From Candidatus Helarchaeota archaeon (lineage in GTDB: Archaea; Asgardarchaeota; Lokiarchaeia; Helarchaeales; HEL-GB-A), in NCBI GenBank assembly GCA_013375405.1, contig JABXJU010000200.1, forward strand, positions 1-7,969: DNA of 7,969 bases. The letters are read 5' to 3'. Made by a program: the position numbers and the translations under genes. Shown piece after piece: positions 1-5,357 of the stretch (positions are counted from its first letter, which is position 1; each line of letters opens with the position of its first letter). The notes beneath the pieces were generated by a model, which was not told the origin of the DNA, did not search any database, and worked only from the letters and a program-made list of their open reading frames with translations.

Positions 1-2
1 TG

Positions 3-2261
3 CTTAGCGCACTTTCTAGTTCTATTCGCGTTAATATATTAAAATTACTAAGTCGCCAAAGTCCCTTAACTTTCACTCAAATTATGCAAACATTGAATTT
101 AGAACCTACAACAGATGCAGGACGCTTTGGGTACCATCTTCGAGAACTCAAAAATTCAGATTTGCTTAGAGGAGATGAATCCGGCTATAATCTAACAGAA
201 TTAGGCGAAAAAGTAATTGGATTTGTTTGGGATTTAATTGATTATTCGCGAAGTGAAATAGTTAAGGAAATTCCAGTTAGAACTTCCGGATACGCAATCG
301 AACATTTCGATCGCAGTAAGATTACAGAAGCTTTGATTCGAGAAGCAAAGGTACCCACTGACCTTGCCGAAGAAATTGCGAAAGAAGCAGAAGAGCAGTT
401 AATGAAGGCGAAAGTAAAATATCTGACTGCTCCTTTAATTCGCGAAGTTGTCAATGGTATTTTGGTGTTAAAAGGTTATGAACAGTATAGGCACAATTTA
501 ACTCGTTTAGGACTCCCACCATTCGAAATAATCCGTTTAATTAAAGATCCTAAATTACGCCCACTAAATGCTACCCCTAAATCGATTCAAAAATTGCTAA
601 GTGATGCTGTCCTTGAACAATATCTTTTATTAAATGTTTTATCACGTAATGTAGCAGATGCCCACCTCAGTGGAGACATATCAATCCCAAATGCGAATTA
701 CTTTGTATTATGCCCCAATTCAATTCAACATGATCTTAAACCTTTTCTCTCAGCAGGTTTTGTTTTCCCCCAAGATTCTCTCGCGATTTCACTGAATCCA
801 CCTAAATCCTTTTACCAAGCATTGATGCTAGCTGCAAAACTAATTGAATTTTCACAAATACATCACTCTGGAATGCAATCAATTGACTTCTTTAACATAT
901 TGTTAGCACCCTATATCAAAAATTTATCACGAAAACAAATAAAAGAAGATCTCTTTCTATTTTTTATGGAATTAGGAAGTACTTATATCGGATCAGAGGG
1001 GGGTTTACCTAATAGTACCCTCAATCTAGAATTCGAAATCCCAAAATATTTAATAAATAACCCTGTTGTGGGTTTAAATGATGGAATCTACGGCGATTAT
1101 CTTGATGAAGCTCGGACACTTTTAGAGGTTATTCTCGAACTTCTATTAGAAGGTAGCTCCCACGGAAAACCATTTTTTTACCCTCATCAAATTTTTAAAA
1201 TTCGAAAGCAAACCTTAACCGATCCCGAGTTAGAATCACTTCTCCTCAAAATGCATGAAGTAATTATGAAATGGGGAACTCCAATTATAGCGAATTTAAC
1301 TCCTGAATGGCAGACAGAAAACGTGAATTATACTGGACTGTTTGATCGATTAGATACTTCTTGGAAGGAGGATATTGAGTTAGATACTCTTCGAACTGGA
1401 AATTTAGATAATGTCTTCATAAATCTCCCCCGAATTGCATACGAATCAAAACAAAATGACGAAAAATTTTTTGAGATTTTACAAGAAAAAGTTAATCTCG
1501 TTATTTCTGCTTTTACTCTAAAGCGAAATCAAATTCATACACGAATTTTTGAAGATTATTTACTCCCCTTGTTAACTTATCAGATTAAGGGTGAAAATTA
1601 TTTTCGACTTGAGCATGCTACCAACGCCATAAGTTATATTGGACTACCAGAAGCAATAGAAATTCATACAAACTCCAAAATCTCTACGAAGAATGGAATA
1701 AAATTTGCTCAAAAACTTTTCCAAATTTTACGTGAAACTCTCTCCCTAAACAGGGAAAAAACTGGATTTAGATGGGTTCTCCGCCAACCATATTCAGAAA
1801 TGTGGATTGAACGTCTTATTCAGTTAGATGCTAAAAGATATTATCAAAATAAAAAGCCTATTAAGCAATTAAATTATTATAATACTGGAAATTTCAACAG
1901 TGATCTGTCCTTACCCGTCTCAGAAAAGATACGATTAGAGGGAACTTTTCAAAAATTCCTTTCAGGTGGGCATCTTATGGTGATCCCTCTCTCAGATTCG
2001 TCAAATTCGGTAAATTCATTGTTTGAATTAACAAAAAAAATCTGTAATGCGCCAATTGGACTCTATACCTTTGCTCACGATTTAATGTTTTGTAATCAGT
2101 GTGGAAAAACAATAAAGGGAACACCTAAAAGGTGTCCGACATGCAATGCGACTCAAAATATTGGCTATTTTAATAAATTAACTGGACCTTATCGATCATT
2201 TAAAAACTTCACAAAATCTGAGCAATTTGAAATTCAAAATCGCTATAAATTTTCAGTTTAA
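3..2261 (+). CDS. wHTH - ATP-cone - NrdD-like protein, 5' partial; probable nucleotide-sensing regulator
   Basis: The frame is open to the left edge with no stop, so the gene starts outside the window; the ATG at 84 is internal because it would cut a DNA-binding fold in half. Visible length is 752 residues (counting the codon at 3 as residue 1). Residues 1-75 form an ArsR-type winged helix: SSIRVNILKLLS, then GRFGYHLRELKNSDLL and GYNLTELGEKV. Residues about 89-170 are an archaeal-type ATP-cone (FDRSKI, LTAPLIREVVN, TRLGLP). The rest follows the whole NrdD fold: AHLSGDI, C237 in a NCxxxxL-like place, GGLPNSTLNLEF, INLPR at 473-477, SGGHLMVIPL, a zinc ribbon (C697, C700, C711, C714) and a glycyl-loop-like LTGPY with G728. 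No cysteine lies where NrdD carries its thiyl-radical cysteine (TGLFDRLD, 444-451), so catalysis is doubtful. No nrdG is seen here. Inference: a transcription factor sensing ATP/dATP through a pseudo-reductase body. The domain calls are firm; the function is a hypothesis. Confidence 0.85.
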   Translation, partial: LSALSSSIRVNILKLLSRQSPLTFTQIMQTLNLEPTTDAGRFGYHLRELKNSDLLRGDESGYNLTELGEKVIGFVWDLIDYSRSEIVKEIPVRTSGYAIEHFDRSKITEALIREAKVPTDLAEEIAKEAEEQLMKAKVKYLTAPLIREVVNGILVLKGYEQYRHNLTRLGLPPFEIIRLIKDPKLRPLNATPKSIQKLLSDAVLEQYLLLNVLSRNVADAHLSGDISIPNANYFVLCPNSIQHDLKPFLSAGFVFPQDSLAISLNPPKSFYQALMLAAKLIEFSQIHHSGMQSIDFFNILLAPYIKNLSRKQIKEDLFLFFMELGSTYIGSEGGLPNSTLNLEFEIPKYLINNPVVGLNDGIYGDYLDEARTLLEVILELLLEGSSHGKPFFYPHQIFKIRKQTLTDPELESLLLKMHEVIMKWGTPIIANLTPEWQTENVNYTGLFDRLDTSWKEDIELDTLRTGNLDNVFINLPRIAYESKQNDEKFFEILQEKVNLVISAFTLKRNQIHTRIFEDYLLPLLTYQIKGENYFRLEHATNAISYIGLPEAIEIHTNSKISTKNGIKFAQKLFQILRETLSLNREKTGFRWVLRQPYSEMWIERLIQLDAKRYYQNKKPIKQLNYYNTGNFNSDLSLPVSEKIRLEGTFQKFLSGGHLMVIPLSDSSNSVNSLFELTKKICNAPIGLYTFAHDLMFCNQCGKTIKGTPKRCPTCNATQNIGYFNKLTGPYRSFKNFTKSEQFEIQNRYKFSV

Positions 2262-2271
2262 GCCAATAACC

Positions 2272-2298
2272 ATTCTTTCTTCCCTATCATTCTTTTTA
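2272..2298 (+). terminator. Pyrimidine-rich terminator-like tract after the NrdD-like gene
   Basis: About ten bases after the TAA stop there is a run of T- and C-rich sequence ending in TCTTTTTAAT. Archaeal RNA polymerase commonly terminates at T-tracts without a hairpin, so this fits the end of the upstream transcript. No strong stem-loop is visible. Confidence 0.4.
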
Positions 2299-2384
2299 AT
2301 TTAAAATTTTGTATATTCCATAAGAAATAAATCTCAATTCTCTAGACAATTATCTAAAAAATTTCACCTTCTAATCAAAAAAAG

Positions 2385-2392
2385 TATATTAA
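2385..2392 (+). promoter_or_regulatory. TATA-like box (TATATTAA) ahead of the small ORF
   Basis: TATATTAA follows a purine run (AAAAAAAG), as expected of an archaeal BRE plus TATA element. With the usual spacing of about 25 bases, transcription would begin near 2413-2416, only a few bases before the ATG at 2420, giving a near-leaderless message. In an AT-rich spacer such a match can occur by chance. Confidence 0.3.
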
Positions 2393-2419
2393 GGAGTTAT
2401 TAATAAGATAATATCACAG

Positions 2420-2584
2420 ATGGGCGAAGGTCGGATCAATCAAGAGATAAAATTAAGGGCGACAAAAATGAAAATTCGGACAATATCGCAGTATTGGTAC
2501 CATAAAAGAATAATAAATGGGTTCCATGAGAAAGATCAAAAGGTCATTTTGGAGAAAATCGATAAGTCCAACCCTAAAATTTAA
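2420..2584 (+). CDS. Possible small basic protein, 54 aa, unrecognised
   Basis: An ATG-initiated frame of 54 codons ends in TAA inside the spacer. The product starts MGEGRINQEIKLRATK and ends EKIDKSNPKI. It has about 13 Lys/Arg against 6 Asp/Glu, with no cysteine, signal peptide or membrane segment. I do not recognise the family. In favour of a real gene: the local base composition is less AT-rich than on either side, a TATA-like box sits at a distance that suits a near-leaderless transcript, and T-tracts follow the stop. Against it: the AAGGAG at 2391-2396 is too far (23 bases) from the ATG to act as its ribosome binding site, and an ORF of this length can arise by chance. A non-coding RNA in the same place is an alternative. 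Confidence 0.3.
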   Translation: MGEGRINQEIKLRATKMKIRTISQYWYHKRIINGFHEKDQKVILEKIDKSNPKI

Positions 2585-2592
2585 AATTACCA

Positions 2593-2613
2593 TTTTTTTA
2601 TCAGTTTTTTATT
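2593..2613 (+). terminator. Double T-tract downstream of the small ORF
   Basis: Seven consecutive T at 2593-2599 and six at 2605-2610 begin nine bases after the small ORF's stop. This suits an intrinsic archaeal terminator for a short transcript and would also shield pyrB from upstream readthrough. T-runs are common throughout this spacer, so the assignment is tentative. Confidence 0.35.
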
Positions 2614-2664
2614 TACTATCTCTAATTTTTGTCCAAAAAAAGATTTTTTAAGTAATTTCTTCTA

Positions 2665-2675
2665 AAATTATAAAG
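2665..2675 (+). promoter_or_regulatory. Candidate BRE/TATA element for pyrBI (AAATTATAAAG)
   Basis: TTATAAA preceded by an A-rich segment lies 74-80 bases upstream of the pyrB start. A start site about 25 bases downstream would give a leader of roughly 50 bases that includes the pyrB ribosome binding site. It is the best-placed TATA-like match, chosen by eye among several AT-rich candidates. Confidence 0.3.
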
Positions 2676-2736
2676 GCTTTTTAAACAATTTATTTTCAGT
2701 TATTTTTTTATTAGAAAAAAGTAAATTACTATATAA

Positions 2737-2742
2737 GGTGGA
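2737..2742 (+). promoter_or_regulatory. Ribosome binding site (GGTGGA) that fixes the pyrB TTG start
   Basis: GGTGGA ends five bases before TTG at 2748. No ATG or GTG start is available in this frame near the conserved N-terminus (the next Met is residue 30), so the Shine-Dalgarno match decides in favour of the TTG codon. Confidence 0.7.
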
Positions 2743-2747
2743 TTAAT

Positions 2748-3674
2748 TTGGATTTTCAAGGGAGACACATTATCTCGATAAAACAGTTTACAAGAGAAGA
2801 ACTTGATTATATTATAAAAGTAGCAAACAAAATGGAGAGTTATTATCAAAAAGGTGCAGATTTATTAAAAAGTAAAATTCTTGCAACCCTCTTCTTTGAG
2901 CCTTCGACAAGAACCCGGCTTAGTTTCACATCTGCTATGTATAAATTAGGAGGACAAGTTATCTCCCTTTCCAATCCAGAAATGTCATCAATTTCCAAAG
3001 GAGAAAATTTGAGTGATACTATCTCTGTTGTTCAATATTACGCTGATGTAATCGTAATTCGCCATAAATTGGAAGGATCAACAAAATTAATGTCTGAAAT
3101 CAGTCGAGTTCCCATTATTAATGGAGGAAGTGGGACTAAAGAACATCCTACTCAAGCGATGCTAGATCTTTTAACAATCCATAATGAAATGAATGGGAAG
3201 CTAGATGGCTTGAGAGTTGCTTTGTGTGGCGACTTAAAATATGGGCGTACTGTAAAATCCTTGGCGTATGCTTTATCTCATTATAATGTTGAAATCAATT
3301 TTGTTTCTCCTCCCTCCTTACGAATGCGAAATGAAGTAATTTCTGATTTAAAAGATCTGAACGTGGCTATAAACGAATTTACGGATCTATCGGATATTAT
3401 AAATGATATAGACGTTGTATATGCCACCCGAATCCAAAAAGAAAGATTTCCAGACCCTGCAGATTACGCTAAAGTAAAAGGAACCTACCGGATTACCGTG
3501 GATATGCTCGATAACGTCAAAGAAAACCTAATAATAATGCACCCGTTACCACGGGTTGAAGAAATAGAATATGAGGTGGATAAAACAAAACACGCCAGAT
3601 ACTTCAAACAATCCTATTACGGTGTTATCCTGCGAATGGCTTTATTGGCTCTCGTATTAGGAACATCTATTTAA
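2748..3674 (+). CDS. pyrB: Aspartate carbamoyltransferase, catalytic chain
   Basis: Catalyses carbamoyl phosphate plus L-aspartate to N-carbamoyl-L-aspartate and phosphate, the committed step of pyrimidine synthesis, in the cytoplasm. The 308-residue length is normal and all family motifs are present: STRTR at 53-57 with SF (carbamoyl-phosphate loop), Ser/Lys of the mobile loop in SSISKGE (79-85), IRH ending at H106, HPTQ at 133-136, GDLKYGRTV with R167, ATRIQKERF with R228, and HPLPR at 265-269. The end, SYYGVILRMALLALVLG, is typical of the C-terminal helix. Start is TTG with a GGTGGA ribosome binding site. pyrI follows 24 bases downstream, so the two are almost certainly cotranscribed and form the c6r6 holoenzyme known from this class. 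The presence of PyrI implies allosteric nucleotide control. The sequence between INGG and HPTQ reads SGTKE where many homologues have a DG-type turn; this is a mild variation. Confidence 0.97.
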   Translation: MDFQGRHIISIKQFTREELDYIIKVANKMESYYQKGADLLKSKILATLFFEPSTRTRLSFTSAMYKLGGQVISLSNPEMSSISKGENLSDTISVVQYYADVIVIRHKLEGSTKLMSEISRVPIINGGSGTKEHPTQAMLDLLTIHNEMNGKLDGLRVALCGDLKYGRTVKSLAYALSHYNVEINFVSPPSLRMRNEVISDLKDLNVAINEFTDLSDIINDIDVVYATRIQKERFPDPADYAKVKGTYRITVDMLDNVKENLIIMHPLPRVEEIEYEVDKTKHARYFKQSYYGVILRMALLALVLGTSI

Positions 3675-3698
3675 GTTGAATTAAAAATTGGAGAATTA

Positions 3699-4190
3699 AT
3701 GATGGGCGATTTAACAAAAGATGATTTTGAAAAATCCTTACGCGTGCGGAAAATTAAGAACGGTACTGTTATCGATCACATCTCCTCAGGGAATGCTTTG
3801 AATGTCTTAAAAATAGTGGGAATCACTGGCAAAGGGGGTATGGTTATTTCTGTCGCAATGAACGTCCCCTCAGGAAAGAGCGATGATTTAAAAGATGTCG
3901 TTAAAATAGAAAATAAAGAATTAGCTCCTGAAGAAATCAATCGCATTGCTCTCATTTCCCCTAACGCTACCATAAATATCATTCGTGATTATGAAGTTAT
4001 CCAAAAATTTAGGGTTGTACTCGAGGAAAAAATTGAAGGGGTCATCAAGTGCATGAATCCAAATTGCATAACGAATGGTCATGAACCCGTAAAATCCTTG
4101 TTCAAAATTGAACAAACTACGCCCATTAGTCTACGCTGTTTTTATTGCGAAAGAACGATCCAGTATAATGACATTGTTAAGCAATTCTAA
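3699..4190 (+). CDS. pyrI: Aspartate carbamoyltransferase, regulatory chain
   Basis: Regulatory subunit that binds nucleotide effectors and, through a zinc domain, contacts the PyrB trimers. The nucleotide-binding domain shows the classic GTVIDHI at 22-28, a KDVVKIEN segment (65-72) and a NIIRDYEVIQKFRV segment (93-106) that match the effector-site lysines and strand of the E. coli chain. The zinc domain has four cysteines, C118, C123 (CMNPNC) and C147, C150 (CFYC), in the usual CX4C...CX2C pattern. At 163 residues it is slightly longer than the E. coli chain (about 153), with extra residues at the N-terminus. GGAG at 3690-3693 precedes tandem ATG codons at 3699 and 3702. Spacing is 5 or 8 bases, so either can be the start and the difference is one Met. 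It lies 24 bases after pyrB on the same strand. Confidence 0.96.
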   Translation: MMGDLTKDDFEKSLRVRKIKNGTVIDHISSGNALNVLKIVGITGKGGMVISVAMNVPSGKSDDLKDVVKIENKELAPEEINRIALISPNATINIIRDYEVIQKFRVVLEEKIEGVIKCMNPNCITNGHEPVKSLFKIEQTTPISLRCFYCERTIQYNDIVKQF

Positions 4191-4200
4191 CGCTATTTAA

Positions 4201-4254
4201 AATTCCTTTTTGCTTTTTAGAAATTATTAACACTACGAAGAAAAAAAGGAAGAA
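4201..4254. terminator. Shared bidirectional terminator between pyrI and the beta subunit gene
   Basis: pyrI and the - strand operon converge here with only 64 bases between their stop codons. The + strand has CCTTTTTGCTTTTTAG (4205-4220); the - strand has a seven-T run complementary to 4241-4247. The two arms, AATTCCTTTTT (4201-4211) and AAAAAGGAAGAATT (4243-4256), form an imperfect inverted repeat with a two-base bulge, so each transcript ends in a U-rich tract and may fold. Confidence 0.55.
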
Positions 4255-5355
4255 TTAATCTGAAAGAAGCGGATTCATTAGCCCAAAACTTCCTACCCTA
4301 ACCAGCGCCGATTTCAGAAATTGGAATCCAATATCGTAGGTCGAGCCATCGCCCCCAATGGCTACCACGTACGGAATCTCTCCTTTAAAGTGTCCCTTCG
4401 TTTGCATAATTCGATACGCGGTCGCGATCGCGTCCCCAGTTGTCGCTGATGTTTCGAAAAGATGATGCGCCCACGGAGTATTATAGCTCGGCACATCATC
4501 TTTGCTCAAAGACACTTCGCTGCAACTTGTATTATTTGTGAATATCACATTGGTTCCTGCTACCATTTGAATACCAATAGCTAGCTGTTTAAGGGCAATC
4601 CCTGCACCGCAGCCTTGGCAGAGCCCATGTCCAGGTGAGATTATTTTTTGGTTTGGCAATTCGGTCAACTTAATTTTATATGTCTCAAACTGGCCCTCAG
4701 GATCTCCGAATTGATCAACTAAGCCTACTACATTGTTTGCCCGGGCGTGAACCATACTTACCAGTTCATCAATCAAATCTTCCCGACGTGGTTTCACCAG
4801 GTGTCGATAGCGTCCCATCAGCGATAAATATTCAGTCAATAATTCCTTGGTTTTATCAAACTTGATTTTTCTATTTATGGCATAAGTAGGCTTTCCATCT
4901 TTAATTCGAATTGAATATAACGGCCAAAATCCAGAATCCACTGATAATTTGTTTATTTTTGTTGTTATATTAACAGGATGCCGCCATCCCCGATCACACG
5001 AAGTTAACGCTTGAATAAATGCAGCACCAGGCGTTTTTAATGCCTCGACAATCTTTCCAATGAAATCCATCGGATAAGCTGTACTCACCGTAGCAAGAAA
5101 TGCACTCTTCATACCAAGGAATGCAAATCCATCAATGATATCTTGTTTGACCCCAATTTTCCCTGGAACTGCTTTTCCACTAGGACCGGTGGTAGTAGAA
5201 GCACCAAAAGGCGTTGAACCGCTCTCTTGTATGCCCGTGTTCATAAAGGCCTCGTTATCATAATTGAAATAGAGCATATAATTACGCGTTTCTCTCTTTA
5301 ATACTTCTTTCACATCTACAACACGTGCTTTATAGTCCTGACTCATTTTCCTCAC
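4255..5355 (-). CDS. porB: 2-oxoacid:ferredoxin oxidoreductase beta subunit (PorB/VorB type), circularly permuted
   Basis: TPP-binding beta subunit; with alpha it decarboxylates pyruvate or a related 2-oxoacid and feeds electrons to its 4Fe-4S cluster. The order of conserved blocks is reversed relative to the family. Residues 24-200 hold what is normally the C-terminal half: NYDNEAFMNTGIQ at 31-43, TAYPMD, SCDRGW with C120, and the tail block YLSLMGRYRHL. Residues 236-353 hold what is normally the N-terminal half: SPGHGLCQGCGAG with C246 and C249, NTSCSEV with C278, PWAHHLFE, and GGDGSTYDIGFQ at 334-345. A linker of about 45 residues joins the old tail to the old head. All four cluster cysteines and both parts of the GDG...N metal/TPP motif survive, so a folded enzyme is credible. 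The frame is uninterrupted. GTG at 5355 is the longest start, but ATG at 5346 (363 aa) fits the ribosome binding site better. It follows the alpha stop codon closely and is the last gene of the operon. Confidence 0.93.
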   Translation of the reverse strand: MRKMSQDYKARVVDVKEVLKRETRNYMLYFNYDNEAFMNTGIQESGSTPFGASTTTGPSGKAVPGKIGVKQDIIDGFAFLGMKSAFLATVSTAYPMDFIGKIVEALKTPGAAFIQALTSCDRGWRHPVNITTKINKLSVDSGFWPLYSIRIKDGKPTYAINRKIKFDKTKELLTEYLSLMGRYRHLVKPRREDLIDELVSMVHARANNVVGLVDQFGDPEGQFETYKIKLTELPNQKIISPGHGLCQGCGAGIALKQLAIGIQMVAGTNVIFTNNTSCSEVSLSKDDVPSYNTPWAHHLFETSATTGDAIATAYRIMQTKGHFKGEIPYVVAIGGDGSTYDIGFQFLKSALVRVGSFGLMNPLLSD

Positions 5356-5357
5356 CT
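5350..5357 (-). promoter_or_regulatory. Ribosome binding site (AGGTGAGG) of the permuted beta gene
   Basis: On the - strand AGGTGAGG directly follows the alpha-subunit TAG stop (5360-5358), and the GGTGA core lies five bases before ATG at 5346. The longer GTG start at 5355 lies inside this site and is therefore unlikely. The site shows that the ORF beginning with the normally C-terminal half has a proper translation start of its own. Confidence 0.7.

Larger units (their letters stand above)
2262..2747. other. 486-base AT-rich spacer between the NrdD-like gene and pyrB
   Basis: The first part (2262-2380) is AT-rich with pyrimidine tracts and holds no supported gene. The middle (about 2415-2584) is visibly less AT-biased and contains a 54-codon ORF, listed separately. 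The last part (2585-2747) is again very AT-rich, with several T-runs and the presumed pyrB promoter and ribosome binding site. I saw no tRNA, CRISPR-like repeat or recognisable riboswitch. Confidence 0.7.

Noticed and set aside
84..86. ATG at 84 as the start of the NrdD-like gene
   Set aside because: The frame is open upstream and encodes the first helices of a winged-helix domain that ATG 84 would cut in half.
242..454. Open frame on the - strand within the NrdD-like gene
   Set aside because: Antisense to the ATP-cone coding sequence, with no supporting signal.
2730..2736. TATATAA just upstream of pyrB as its TATA box
   Set aside because: A start site about 25 bases downstream would fall inside the gene, past the only plausible start codon, and the site adjoins the ribosome binding site.
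2262..2747. tRNA, CRISPR repeats, insertion sequence ends or a riboswitch in the spacer
   Set aside because: No cloverleaf, regular direct repeats, terminal inverted repeats or recognisable aptamer could be seen.
3776..4115. Open - strand frames within pyrI
   Set aside because: Antisense shadows of a clearly conserved gene.
5353..5355. GTG as the start of the beta subunit gene
   Set aside because: It lies inside the AGGTGAGG ribosome binding site and has no site of its own; ATG at 5346 is better placed.
4255..5355. Beta gene as a pseudogene, two separate half-genes, or an intein-split gene
   Set aside because: The frame is continuous with one ribosome binding site, no internal stop, all ligand residues kept, and no intein splicing motifs at the junctions. 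Misassembly remains possible and is stated in the finding.
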